Shown here piece by piece: positions 13,801-21,283 of a DNA stretch of 21,283 nucleotides (position 1 is the stretch's first letter; every line of letters begins with the position of its first letter). The notes under the pieces were generated by a model. It ran no database searches and was not told where the DNA came from. It saw nothing but the letters and a program-made list of their open reading frames with translations. This stretch comes from CAYZSU01 sp964480565 (GTDB taxonomy: Bacteria; UBA10199; 2-02-FULL-44-16; JAAZCA01), in the NCBI GenBank assembly GCA_964480565.1, contig CAYZSU010000040.1, positions 1-21,283 of the forward strand. Direction: 5' to 3'. A program made the translations under genes and the position numbers.

Positions 13801-13830
13801 TATGGGGTTGTTCCAACGAGCAACCCCATA
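13801..13830. repeat. 10-bp perfect inverted repeat with ATGGGGTTG ends
   Basis: TATGGGGTTG and CAACCCCATA flank a 10-nt loop. It lies 26 nt after the Lon-like gene and 18 nt before the M42 gene. No T-run follows on the plus strand, so it is a poor intrinsic terminator there. Its arms match the termini of the dispersed element family, so it may be a deletion derivative of one. Confidence 0.6.
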
Positions 13831-13847
13831 TTAATAAGGAGTTTCAC

Positions 13848-14927
13848 ATGGATGACTGCACATTACATTTACTAAAGTCTGTATTGTCACTTCCCACAAC
13901 CAGCTTTCATGAAGTGGCTGTGAGTACATTTATTACCCATTATGCGATGGGAATTGGTTTGGAAGCTAGCGCAGATACAGCAGGAAATATTTGGATTGAC
14001 TATGGTCCAAAAAATAAAGCGCCGATTTATATAACTGCTCACATGGATCATCCTGGGTTTGAAATTATCGAAGCCAGGGGACGGCTTGGCAAAGCCGTGC
14101 TATATGGTGGTGTAAAGCATGAAACATTTGTAAAATCAGATGTGATTGTCCACAGTGAACATGAGCCAATTCCCGCCAAAATTGGCAGCAATGTATTGCC
14201 TGACCACTATTTCAATAAACCTGTATTTTCCATTAAAGCAGATGCGCCCATTGCGATAGGTGACTTTGGACATTTTAATTTACCCGATGTAAAAATATCC
14301 GATACAAGCATTCGAACCCTTGCCGCAGATAATCTAGTCAATGTTGCCGCACTATTGGAGTTGCTCACACGCCTAGTTGAGGCCAAGAGTAAATCGCGCA
14401 TTATTGCACTATTTACTCGAGCTGAAGAAGTGGGATTTATTGGTGCAATGTCCGTGATAAAAAATCAGCTATTGGATAAAACACGTCCTATTATTGTACT
14501 GGAGTGCAGCTCAAAAGAAGGGTTGCCCGTCAAACAAGGCCTAGGTCCAATCATTCGTAGCGGTGATAAGCAAAGTTCATTTGTACCTGAGGTAGAAGCG
14601 TGGCTCATTGATGTGGCTAAGTCATTGCAAAATGACGATAGCAACTTCCAATACCAACGCGCATTGCTGATGGGTGGTCGATGCGAAGGATCTATTTATA
14701 CCGCATCCGGTTATTTAACTGGCAGCATTGCATTGGCACTTGGCAATTATCATAATCATGATCCCAAAGGTGCCCCTGCTTTGGAATATATTTCCACAGT
14801 TGATTATGAGCAACATATTCAATTGTTAGTAAAAATTGCAGCCACATCATTTAAAAATAGTGAGACATTTAATTCCCAAACCAAAACACTTTGGGAAAAT
14901 TATGAGCAATTTTCTGAAAAGTTGTAA
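13848..14927 (+). CDS. M42 family metallo-aminopeptidase
   Basis: A 359-residue protein of the M42 (glutamyl aminopeptidase / endoglucanase M-like) family. Two-metal site residues are His65 and Asp67 (AHMDHPG), Asp161 (AADNLVN, bridging), Glu193-Glu194 (RAEEVG; catalytic Glu plus ligand), Glu219 (LECSS) and a His in YHNH (302 or 304). The order and spacing are those of M42/M20-type enzymes, and the domain between 80 and 150 is the dimerisation insert. These enzymes trim N-terminal residues from peptides in the cytoplasm, often as dodecamers. The gene follows the Lon-like protease in the same direction, so one could process the products of the other, but the hairpin at 13801 lies between them. 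A good AAGGAG is 7 nt before the ATG. Confidence 0.88.
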   Translation: MDDCTLHLLKSVLSLPTTSFHEVAVSTFITHYAMGIGLEASADTAGNIWIDYGPKNKAPIYITAHMDHPGFEIIEARGRLGKAVLYGGVKHETFVKSDVIVHSEHEPIPAKIGSNVLPDHYFNKPVFSIKADAPIAIGDFGHFNLPDVKISDTSIRTLAADNLVNVAALLELLTRLVEAKSKSRIIALFTRAEEVGFIGAMSVIKNQLLDKTRPIIVLECSSKEGLPVKQGLGPIIRSGDKQSSFVPEVEAWLIDVAKSLQNDDSNFQYQRALLMGGRCEGSIYTASGYLTGSIALALGNYHNHDPKGAPALEYISTVDYEQHIQLLVKIAATSFKNSETFNSQTKTLWENYEQFSEKL

Positions 14928-15021
14928 AAATGACTTTCAACTGCAATAACTTCGACTTCACTCAGAGTTCTGCTTAATACTCCGGAATAAAAAGCCCATA
15001 TTTTAAAGACAGTCCCTAAGC

Positions 15022-15054
15022 GACATCAAAAGGGAGGCAACCCCTCTTGATGTC
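15022..15054. terminator. Possible terminator hairpin between converging genes
   Basis: GACATCAA and TTGATGTC form an 8-bp stem, continued inside by AGGG/CCCT after one mismatch. It ends one base before the stop codon of the minus-strand HAAS/DUF4097 gene. On the plus strand it is followed by ATTATTTA, a weak U-tract, so it probably serves the M42 gene. Confidence 0.5.
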
Positions 15055-15055
15055 A

Positions 15056-16501
15056 TTATTTATGAATATGTACATTGCCAAACTTGCAGGATAGCTTCAC
15101 CTGTTGTTTCCCATTATCGATGGTGGCTGTTGACATGTTATCATGCTGGCTCAATGGAAAACTCGCGGTTGCTTTTCCCATTTTAGACATCATGCCCAAT
15201 GTAAATCCCTTTGATCCCAACATATCCAAATCAATATTACCAAACTTAGCTGTCATAGTAATATTTTCATGCAATTGCCTTGCAACAATATTTCCATATT
15301 TATTTTCTGATACAAAATCCCCAAACACATTGCTGACACTCATATTGCCAAACCGAATATCTGCAGTTACATTTTGTTTAATATTGGAGATAATCATATC
15401 CCCATAGGAAGAATCAATAGTTACCGACCCATCAATATCACGTAATTCAATATTTCCAATTTTTGATTCAACTGCAATATTTCCATGTAAATTAGTAATT
15501 GTAGTTAAATTATATTTCATATCCACTTCCACATGCATTTGCTGTGGAATTTTTATTTGAATATAATTCCATATTAAATACCCATCATCTTGCTTGCCAT
15601 CACTTGTAATATGAAGTTTGGATGATTCAATTGCAGCATCCAAATTATGCTGATCCAATAATAACATTGCATGTTTCGTATCATTGCGTCCATTTAATGC
15701 ATATACATGTATGGCATGATCAACAAGAATATCATCTCTATTTTCCCCTTTAATATTAATGCGCCCTAATTTTCCATCGACAATCAGCGTTGAAAGATTT
15801 GACGTGGAATACGTTTGCTGCATGTTTTTTTCTGCTAAAAATGATTTTTTATTTATTTGAGATAAAATACTATTGATAGTAGTACTTTCAAGTAGTGACG
15901 TGGAATCCGAGTTAATATTAACATTAATCCCCTGATCATCAATTTTTACATTTCCATCAGAGTGTAATAATACATTGTCCGTACCATCTTTGACTGAAAC
16001 CCCCTCATCAGACACCGATATTTCTTCATCGCCCTCTTTAAGATAAATTCCATCCTCAGATATGGATAGCGTTGATGTACCATCCGATGATTCCAGATAT
16101 ATACCTGAATCATTGATATCAATACGGCCTGAAATTGCACCAATCACTGGATTAACAATATAATGCATAATCCCATACCCTGCCAATGCAGTTAATAATA
16201 AAATGCTAGCCAGAGAAATGAGCAGTATATTCCGCACTGTATGTGTTGGCGCTGGTTTGGGCCAATTGCGCTGTTCACAATATTTTTTTGCAAGATCTAC
16301 AGGGCTACCCAATCGCTTGAAGGTATCATCCAAATAATTTTCATCATAGGTTTGATTGGAATCCAGTCCCCATTTATCCACTATGTGTTCCACGATTTCT
16401 TTGCAGATATCGTCCCGATCCACTTGAGGTAAGTGTTTTAATGATTTCTTTAGCTGTGCTACATATCGCTTAATTTTTATATGATTATGTTGATCTGACA
16501 T
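15056..16501 (-). CDS. HAAS-domain membrane protein with DUF4097-like beta repeats
   Basis: A 481-residue protein. Residues 8-75 fit the HAAS/DUF1700 helical domain (YVAQLKKSLKHL... EIVEHIVDKWG... FKRLGSPVDLAKKY). One membrane segment follows (about 91-112). The outer part starts with short beta repeats (GIYLESSDG, GIYLKEGDE, GVSVKDGTD, GVNVNIN-like, about 128-200) and continues as a DUF4097/DUF2807-like beta-helix (250-481) with recurring GNI-, GDM- and FGN-type turns. In Firmicutes such proteins are encoded with a PadR regulator, as here. The GGGAGG site 5 nt before the ATG is strong. The gap to the PadR stop is 67 nt, so the pair is an operon. The role is unknown; sensing or buffering of envelope state is an inference. 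The combination in a Gram-negative context is unusual. Confidence 0.82.
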   Translation of the reverse strand: MSDQHNHIKIKRYVAQLKKSLKHLPQVDRDDICKEIVEHIVDKWGLDSNQTYDENYLDDTFKRLGSPVDLAKKYCEQRNWPKPAPTHTVRNILLISLASILLLTALAGYGIMHYIVNPVIGAISGRIDINDSGIYLESSDGTSTLSISEDGIYLKEGDEEISVSDEGVSVKDGTDNVLLHSDGNVKIDDQGINVNINSDSTSLLESTTINSILSQINKKSFLAEKNMQQTYSTSNLSTLIVDGKLGRINIKGENRDDILVDHAIHVYALNGRNDTKHAMLLLDQHNLDAAIESSKLHITSDGKQDDGYLIWNYIQIKIPQQMHVEVDMKYNLTTITNLHGNIAVESKIGNIELRDIDGSVTIDSSYGDMIISNIKQNVTADIRFGNMSVSNVFGDFVSENKYGNIVARQLHENITMTAKFGNIDLDMLGSKGFTLGMMSKMGKATASFPLSQHDNMSTATIDNGKQQVKLSCKFGNVHIHK

Positions 16502-16568
16502 TTTATTCCTCCCAGAGTTTTGATTTAAATTGTGGTGGTACTTAAAAACTATTCCAATTATTTATTTC

Positions 16569-16898
16569 TCAATTATCCATTAATTGCGCAATAGACTGTA
16601 TAAAACTACCCCATGATTTTTTTAATTGCTCGAGCATTTTCTTCCCTTGATGACTAAGCGAATAATATTTTCGCGCACGGCCTTGATCTGACTCCACCCA
16701 TTCGGAAAATATAAGACCTTCAGCCTTTAAACGCGATAATAATGGATAGATTGTTCCTTCTGAAATACGTAAATCCCCTTTGGCTTCAACGCTTTGAATG
16801 ATTTCCAGCCCATACATTGCGCCTCCTTTAAGGAGGCTAAGTATGACCAACTCCAACACGCCTTTTCGTAATTGTGAACTCCATTTTTCAACATCCAT
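16569..16898 (-). CDS. PadR family transcriptional regulator
   Basis: A 109-residue winged-helix protein with the family hallmarks: LRKGVLELVILSLLKGGAMY near 10-30, YGLEII, then ISEGTIYPLLSRLKAEGLI (recognition helix and wing), and ARKYYSLSHQGK. The C-terminal helix (LEQLKKSWGSFIQSIAQL) is the dimerisation element of the short PadR-s2 type. A GGAAGG ribosome site lies about 8 nt before the ATG. A 37-bp palindrome overlapping its promoter is the likely binding site, so it should repress itself and the HAAS/DUF4097 gene downstream. The ligand is unknown. The radical SAM gene is divergent and its start is 113 bp away, so it may also be controlled. Confidence 0.93.
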   Translation of the reverse strand: MDVEKWSSQLRKGVLELVILSLLKGGAMYGLEIIQSVEAKGDLRISEGTIYPLLSRLKAEGLIFSEWVESDQGRARKYYSLSHQGKKMLEQLKKSWGSFIQSIAQLMDN

Positions 16899-16911
16899 AC
16901 AATCACCTTCC

Positions 16912-16948
16912 TATGCAATATATCTTGTTATACAAGGTATATTGCATA
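16912..16948. promoter_or_regulatory. 37-bp palindromic operator upstream of padR
   Basis: TATGCAATATATCTTG and CAAGGTATATTGCATA are inverse copies with one mismatch in 16 positions, around TTATA. It lies 14 bp upstream of the PadR start codon and covers the -10 region of the padR promoter. PadR operators are typically such long AT-rich palindromes. Confidence 0.75.
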
Positions 16949-16964
16949 ACAAGACAGCTTGCAA
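16936..16964 (-). promoter_or_regulatory. Promoter of padR
   Basis: Minus strand TTGCAA (16964-16959), 17-nt spacer, TATACC (16941-16936). The -10 is inside the right arm of the operator, so a bound PadR dimer would block it. Start near 16929. Confidence 0.45.
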
Positions 16965-17011
16965 GAAAAAAATAATTGATTATACATTCCGGTCATTACA
17001 AAGGTTATACT

Positions 17012-17950
17012 ATGACATATTCCCCTTACTATATTACGCTCTATAAAAATGGCATTCTCAAAAAACGCTACCAGGAATCTGCAGACGCATTATCCCAGTG
17101 TTCAATCTGCCCAAGGAAATGTAATGTAAATCGTATGGCTGGTGAAACTGGATTTTGCCGAAGTCACGATAAGGCAGCGATTGCTAGCCATAACTTACAT
17201 TTTGGCGAAGAGCCACCCATCACTGGCACATGCGGATCAGGTACTTTATTTTTCTCCGGCTGCAATATGCAATGCACGTTTTGTCAGAACTATCCGATCA
17301 GCCAACACAATACGGGCAGCGCTGTTAATGCCACTGAGCTTGCTCAAATGATGCTCACCCTTCAGTCTCGCGGTGCACATAATATCAATCTAGTCACTGC
17401 CACTCATGTAGTGCCTCAATTTTTACAAGCACTATACATTGCATGCGAAAAAGGACTATCCATTCCGATCGTATATAATTGTAGCGGTTATGAGAGCATG
17501 CAAACGCTTACATGGTTGGATGGCATCATTGATATTTATATGCCCGACATTAAATATGCATGCGCGAACCATGCCCAACATTGTTCCAATGCCTCGGATT
17601 ATTGGGCTATCGCCCAAAAAGCATTGATTGAAATGTTTCGCCAAAAGGGATGTCTGCAGGTGGATGAAGCGGGTATTGCTACATCCGGCATGATGATCCG
17701 GCATTTAATTTTACCTAACAATATGAATTCCATCGAACCTATTTGCGAATTTGTAGCCACACAATTATCTGAAAAGATTCCATTCAATTTAATGAGCCAA
17801 TATTTCCCTGCTTACCATGCTGTAAACGACACTCATTTATCCCGCCAAATTACTCAGCTGGAATTCGATCATGCAGAGTCCATTGTCAAAAAATGGAACC
17901 TCATTAATGGCTGGATTCAGTATCCAGACAATACCAATCGTGGGGCCTAA
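17012..17950 (+). CDS. Radical SAM protein, PflA-activase-like
   Basis: A 312-residue protein from the ATG at 17012; an extension to a TTG at 16976 has no ribosome site, whereas AAAGG lies upstream of this ATG. The radical SAM cluster is Cys84, Cys88, Cys91 (GCNMQCTFCQ). An extra N-terminal Cys set (CSICPRKC, 30-37, and Cys49 in GFCRSH) marks the branch annotated as PflA-like or AmmeMemoRadiSam radical SAM protein; it may bind a second metal centre. Met-rich and Cys-rich later parts (YNCSGYES, YMPDIKYA, PNNMNS) agree with that branch. Such proteins make 5'-deoxyadenosyl radicals, and the target is unknown. No glycyl radical enzyme or AmmeMemoRadiSam partner is in the window. It converges with the tonB-like gene, with 20 bp between them. 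Confidence 0.88.
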   Translation: MTYSPYYITLYKNGILKKRYQESADALSQCSICPRKCNVNRMAGETGFCRSHDKAAIASHNLHFGEEPPITGTCGSGTLFFSGCNMQCTFCQNYPISQHNTGSAVNATELAQMMLTLQSRGAHNINLVTATHVVPQFLQALYIACEKGLSIPIVYNCSGYESMQTLTWLDGIIDIYMPDIKYACANHAQHCSNASDYWAIAQKALIEMFRQKGCLQVDEAGIATSGMMIRHLILPNNMNSIEPICEFVATQLSEKIPFNLMSQYFPAYHAVNDTHLSRQITQLEFDHAESIVKKWNLINGWIQYPDNTNRGA

Positions 17951-17970
17951 TAAATTGCTCCATGTCTGTA

Positions 17971-18693
17971 TCAGTTCGTAAAAAAATAATTTAAGCTCAT
18001 TTGAATAGCATCGGTATAGACTGGAAATGGTGCACTGCGTTTGACTGTTTGAATCGCATCTTTGTCCAAAATGCGATACCCACTGGATTGAACAAGGAAA
18101 ATCCGCTTTACTCTACCCTGCGCATCCAATTGAAATCGAATTACTGGACTGCCTTCATAGCCTCTTACCTGTGCAATATGTGGGTAATGTTTATTGGATT
18201 CAATTTGTTTGCGAATGAGCGATAGAACGGTTTCTGCATTCTGATGACTGCCCGCGTTTGAGCCTTTACCCTGACCAATTCCCTGCCCTTTGGTGGACAT
18301 GGTTCCACGCCCTTTTCCTTTGGATGCATATTGAATTGCAGACGGTGATTTGGTTGTAAGTTTTTTCTGTGGCAAGGCGATAGCGGTTTTATTTACATTT
18401 ACTCTTCGTTTAATTGCTGATTTTTTTTTAAAATCATTTTTTACTATTACTGCTGAATCACTTGCCCGCAACTTTGTATTTATCCAAACACTCGCTACAG
18501 ATCCATGCGACCCACCTGTTCCACCGCTAAATTGACTTGTTGATATCGTGAAAAAAATTCCACAAATAATCCCGGCATGAATGATCGCAGATCCAATTAT
18601 GGCAATAATTCGCTGATGCATTTCATTACTATGGCGTGCGCGTTTATATAGGTCAATAGTGAAAATATTGAATATAAAATGGTTCTTGGACAT
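17971..18693 (-). CDS. TonB family energy-transducer protein
   Basis: A 240-residue protein with a cytoplasmic N-terminus (1-27), one membrane segment (about 28-50, RIIAIIGSAIIHAGIICGIF), a Lys/Gly-rich periplasmic spacer (80-145, including KGKGRG and GQGIGQGKG) rather than the classical Pro-rich one, and a TonB C-terminal domain (about 150-240: IESNKHYPHIAQVRGYEGSP, VQSSGYRILDKDAI, APFP). It should carry proton-motive energy from ExbB/ExbD to outer-membrane receptors. Neither exbB/exbD nor a TonB-dependent receptor is in this window. The start lies 13 nt after the rhlE stop, so it is probably cotranscribed with rhlE. AGGGG sits directly against the ATG, which is close for a ribosome site; an ATG at 18621 would shorten the cytoplasmic tail and is an alternative. 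Confidence 0.85.
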   Translation of the reverse strand: MSKNHFIFNIFTIDLYKRARHSNEMHQRIIAIIGSAIIHAGIICGIFFTISTSQFSGGTGGSHGSVASVWINTKLRASDSAVIVKNDFKKKSAIKRRVNVNKTAIALPQKKLTTKSPSAIQYASKGKGRGTMSTKGQGIGQGKGSNAGSHQNAETVLSLIRKQIESNKHYPHIAQVRGYEGSPVIRFQLDAQGRVKRIFLVQSSGYRILDKDAIQTVKRSAPFPVYTDAIQMSLNYFFTN

Positions 18694-18706
18694 CCCCTAT
18701 GATCAC

Positions 18707-19936
18707 TTATTTCTGAACTTGCAAGCGATTATTTCTTTTGAAGTATTTTTTCACTCGTTTATTCACCGGTTTACTTACGATCTTAGGTATGGATAAGTCA
18801 TTAAATGAATGACTTGTATCAACAGGCACGGATCGTTTTAAAAGATGCTCAATATCACGCAAATAGTTTTTTTCTTTAGCGCCACAAAAAGAAATTGCAG
18901 CTCCCTTAGCTCCTGAGCGCGCAGTTCGACCAATGCGATGCACATAACTTTCAGGCTCATTTGGAAGATCATAGTTAATCACATGGCTAATCCCTGTGAC
19001 ATCAATTCCTCGCGCCGCAATATCCGTTGCAATCAATACTCGACAATGCCCGCTACGAAAATCATTAAGTGCAGACATCCGTGCAGTTTGTGATTTATTT
19101 CCATGAATGGCTCGGGCTGTAATATTCGTCTTTCCCAACTGAGTCACCAAACGATTTGCCCCGTGCTTTGTCCGAGTAAACACAAGCGCACGATTTACCT
19201 CTGGTGCCTTAAGCATTTCTGAAAGTAATGCGCGCTTATTGCTATCGGCCACAAATAAAACGCGTTCATCAATATGATCTGCAGTGGTAGCTGGCGGCGA
19301 CACACTGACTTCCACGGGATTAATTAAAATTCCTTTTGCGAGTTTAAGAATTTCAGGCGCCATCGTGGCTGAAAAAAGCAGGGTTTGACGATCACAGGGC
19401 AATGTTGCAATGATTTTCTTCATATCTGGAAGAAAACCCATATCCAACATGCGATCCGCTTCGTCCAATACAAGCACCTCTACATTTCGTAGTGCAATGT
19501 GCTTTTGAGTGATAAGATCAAGAAGACGTCCAGGAGTAGCCACTAGAACATCCACCCCTTTTCTCAATGCATTTATCTGCGGGTTTTGGCCCACCCCTCC
19601 AAAAACCAATGCATAGGAAAGATTGAGATAGCAGCCATAATTTTGAAAACTGTCGCTAACTTGTGATGCCAATTCACGCGTTGGCGTAAGTACAAGCACG
19701 CGCGCACCACGCGGTTTTGTTTGTTTACGATTCTCAAAAATCCGATGCAATATAGGAAGCGCAAAAGCCGCTGTTTTTCCAGTTCCTGTTTGTGCACAGC
19801 CAATCAAATCACTGCCTGCAAGAAGCGAGGGAATTGCTGCCGATTGAATTGGTGTTGGATGCTCGTATTTCTTTTTTGCTAGCGCGCGTGCGATTGGCTT
19901 CGCAAGATTGAGTTCATTAAATGTTTTATTAGTCAT
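18707..19936 (-). CDS. rhlE: DEAD-box ATP-dependent RNA helicase, RhlE-like
   Basis: A 409-residue helicase with all core motifs in order: Q motif (F6 and PTPIQ 27-31), Walker A AQTGTGKT (48-55), PTRELA (85-90), DEAD (158-161), SAT (189-191), and in the second domain ATDIAARGIDV and HRIGRTARSG. The C-terminal tail is short and basic (VNKRVKKYFKRNNR), which supports an RNA-contacting extension as in RhlE rather than DeaD/CsdA. AAAGGA lies 6 nt before the ATG. It should unwind short RNA duplexes in ribosome assembly or RNA turnover. The tonB-like gene follows at 13 nt. Confidence 0.93.
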   Translation of the reverse strand: MTNKTFNELNLAKPIARALAKKKYEHPTPIQSAAIPSLLAGSDLIGCAQTGTGKTAAFALPILHRIFENRKQTKPRGARVLVLTPTRELASQVSDSFQNYGCYLNLSYALVFGGVGQNPQINALRKGVDVLVATPGRLLDLITQKHIALRNVEVLVLDEADRMLDMGFLPDMKKIIATLPCDRQTLLFSATMAPEILKLAKGILINPVEVSVSPPATTADHIDERVLFVADSNKRALLSEMLKAPEVNRALVFTRTKHGANRLVTQLGKTNITARAIHGNKSQTARMSALNDFRSGHCRVLIATDIAARGIDVTGISHVINYDLPNEPESYVHRIGRTARSGAKGAAISFCGAKEKNYLRDIEHLLKRSVPVDTSHSFNDLSIPKIVSKPVNKRVKKYFKRNNRLQVQK

Positions 19937-20200
19937 TAGTTGTCCTTTTTGAGATTGCCATTTTTATACACAAATACTCATCCACAATCACATATGATTA
20001 TGCGATTGATACAGTACTTTCCGAAGAAAATTAGTCATTTTTTAATGTGATTCAAAAGAAAAGACAGAGATACATTGAAATAACTCTTGGCAAAAAGATC
20101 AAACCACCTTACATCAAGTAAATGTCGTATAAATGATATTCCCCCGAAAAGCAAGGCATACTTTGGAATGCTTTCAAAATATAAATTACAGGAGATATAT

Positions 20201-20410
20201 ATGGATGAACTGGCCTTGGACGGACGCGAATGGATCGAGTTAAAAAATTTACTCAAGCTGGTGGGCTTTTGTGAAACAGGTGGCGAAGCAAAAATTGTTA
20301 TCAGCGATGGCTTGGTTAGCGTTGATAATATGGTTGAACTGCGCAAACGTTGTAAAATAAGGCCCGGTCAAATTGTGGAATATAATGGTAGTAAAGTTGT
20401 CGTTAGATAA
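20201..20410 (+). CDS. S4-domain RNA-binding protein (YbcJ family)
   Basis: A 69-residue protein that is a single S4 fold: IELKNLLKLVGFCETGGEAK, then ISDGLVSVDNMVELRKRCKIRPGQIVEYNG. It matches the small YbcJ-type RNA-binding proteins. The ATG at 20201 follows AGGAG at 7 nt; the frame is open upstream to a TTG at 20087, but the extension shows no domain and no ribosome site. These proteins are thought to bind structured RNA such as rRNA or tRNA; the target is unknown. Its stop codon overlaps the left end of the repeat element at 20410. Confidence 0.92.
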   Translation: MDELALDGREWIELKNLLKLVGFCETGGEAKIVISDGLVSVDNMVELRKRCKIRPGQIVEYNGSKVVVR

Positions 20411-20697
20411 TGGGAGTGCCATCAAAATGCCCATCTTGGGCGTTGGAAAACCAAATCCAATTCGGTTACATACTCTTATGTATGCGCCTTCATTACTACT
20501 TCTTTGAAAAAAACACCGCCACCCGCGAGGCGGATGAAATCCGACGAAGCAATCCAAAAAGATTTGGCTTTTAACTGCAATCCGGTGTCCTAAGTAAAAT
20601 CGCTTAAAACCTCAATATCTGAACCCACTTCGCTGGCCTATGCGGCCAGCTCGTTGGTGACGACGTTTTGATATTTTTTGTTTGAGGGCAACCCCAT
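20410..20697. repeat. 288-bp element bounded by inverted ATGGG...TGCC...TCAAA ends
   Basis: Left end ATGGGAGTGCCATCAAA and inverted right end ATGGGGTTGCCCTCAAA agree at 14 of 17 positions. Inside are CCCATCTT and CATACTCTTATGTATGCGCC (like the core of 8216-8340), a CCGCC/GGCGG hairpin near 20516-20533, and a perfect GCTGGCC-TATGC-GGCCAGC hairpin (20632-20650). No coding capacity. It fills most of the gap between the S4 and DksA-like genes. Confidence 0.65.
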
Positions 20698-20745
20698 TAC
20701 ATAATCTTTTAGACATTTCATATCTTGAGTGTTAGCAAGAAAATT

Positions 20746-21084
20746 ATGAACCCTGGTGATAGGCAAAAAATTAAAGCCATTATAATTAAGCAAATGGCAG
20801 ATCTTGAAAAAATCATTTTAAAACTTCGAAAAGAATCCACACCTATTGCACCTGACAGTTCCATTGGTCGCATCACCCGAATGGAAGCAATTAATGAAAA
20901 AGCCATATCCGACGCTAATTTAAGAAAATCCGAATGTCGCTTGCAACAGTTAAAGAAAACGCATCAGGCTATTGACTCAGATGACTTTGGTATTTGCGTA
21001 CGTTGTGATGAACCGATTTCTATTAAGCGGCTGGAAATTATTCCTGAATCACAAGTGTGTATGAACTGTATACGGCAATCTTAG
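20746..21084 (+). CDS. DksA/TraR family C4 zinc finger protein
   Basis: A 112-residue protein from the ATG at 20746; the frame extends 7 codons to a TTG at 20725 without a ribosome site at either. The N-terminal half is a predicted coiled coil (10-75). The zinc finger is Cys84-Cys87 and Cys105-Cys108 (CVRCDEPI... CMNC). The classical DksA tip motif DxxDxA is absent; instead it has SSIGRITRMEA (38-48), typical of the shorter 'GRLSRMDA' branch of the family. These proteins may insert into the RNA polymerase secondary channel, but the missing acidic tip makes classical DksA activity uncertain. The gene is bracketed by the repeat elements at 20410-20697 and 21227. Confidence 0.88.
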   Translation: MNPGDRQKIKAIIIKQMADLEKIILKLRKESTPIAPDSSIGRITRMEAINEKAISDANLRKSECRLQQLKKTHQAIDSDDFGICVRCDEPISIKRLEIIPESQVCMNCIRQS

Positions 21085-21107
21085 TCAATAGACATCCTAC
21101 ATAAAGT

Positions 21108-21149
21108 CACCTAGCTATAGGTGTTGTAAATTGTAAATCCAATTTACAA
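21108..21149. repeat. Two adjacent perfect hairpins after the DksA-like gene
   Basis: CACCTA-GCTA-TAGGTG (21108-21123) is directly followed by TTGTAAATTG-TAAATC-CAATTTACAA (21124-21149), stems of 6 and 10 bp. No T-run follows on either strand, so these are not standard intrinsic terminators; they may stabilise the 3' end or bind a protein. Confidence 0.6.
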
Positions 21150-21226
21150 TAAATACCTTAACCTACTGAATACTCGAATAAAAAGAAGATGCAATACTAC
21201 ATCGACTGGCACCACAATTCCCAATC

Positions 21227-21283
21227 ATGGGGTTGCCCTTAGGAACGTCCATCTTCTGTGTTTCCCTACGCATAACACTCGCG
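21227..21283. repeat. Left end of another palindromic element, cut by the window edge
   Basis: ATGGGGTTGCCC followed by CCATCTTCTGTGTTTCCC and ACACTCGC matches the left half of the 8216-8340 element in the same orientation, with a small insertion. The right end is outside the window. Confidence 0.75.

Noticed and set aside
20516..20533. Terminator of the S4 gene (CCGCC/GGCGG hairpin)
   Set aside because: It has a short stem, no following T-run and lies over 100 nt from the stop codon, inside the repeat element.
20410..20697. Remnant of an insertion sequence with a transposase
   Set aside because: No transposase frame of any length exists; only inverted ends and hairpins are present.
1..21283. 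CRISPR array, rRNA or prophage genes
   Set aside because: No regularly spaced repeats, rRNA segments or phage structural genes were seen on either strand.

Overview
The window (about 21.3 kb, AT-rich) looks like the chromosome of a Gram-negative bacterium, most likely a gammaproteobacterium. The evidence is an outer-membrane porin with a terminal Phe, a lipoprotein, a TonB-type protein, RhlE, a DksA/TraR-like zinc finger protein, a YcbZ-type Lon homologue and a tRNA-Ser(GGA). No taxonomic marker settles the species. Several genes are more usual elsewhere: a PadR/HAAS/DUF4097 pair (common in Firmicutes), a subtilase with a MYXO-CTERM-like tail, and a small barrel resembling a myxobacterial outer-membrane family.

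Layout. 1-1990 (minus strand): a tight cassette of a MerR/excisionase-type HTH protein, a pRiA4b ORF-3 family protein (4-bp overlap) and an AlbA_2 + HATPase protein that runs off the left edge. 1991-2755: no credible gene; it holds a duplicated tRNA-downstream segment (about 115 bp, two copies) and a palindromic GTCATTGCGA element. 2756-2840: tRNA-Ser with a strong terminator. 3027-4187: porin with a long leader. 4634-5062: stand-alone receiver protein. 5112-7247: secreted subtilase. 7456-8181: FmdB-like zinc ribbon and cytidine deaminase. 8462-11103: class III aminotransferase, small outer-membrane barrel and lipoprotein. 11208-14927: Lon-like protease, then an M42 aminopeptidase. 15056-16898: PadR regulator and its membrane-anchored HAAS/DUF4097 partner behind a 37-bp palindromic operator. 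17012-17950: radical SAM protein. 17971-19936: rhlE followed by tonB-like. 20201-20410: S4 RNA-binding protein. 20746-21084: DksA/TraR-like protein.

Two themes recur. First, a family of imperfect palindromic elements with termini like ATGGGGTTG appears at 8216, 10573, 13801, 20410 and 21227, always between genes. Second, several genes without a Shine-Dalgarno sequence (HTH gene, cdd, receiver gene) have promoter-like hexamers placed so that transcription would start within a few bases of the start codon, which suggests leaderless mRNAs. No CRISPR array, transposase, integrase, phage gene or rRNA was seen. The most unusual loci are the left-edge cassette, the protease with its C-terminal sorting-like tail, and the palindrome-controlled PadR pair.
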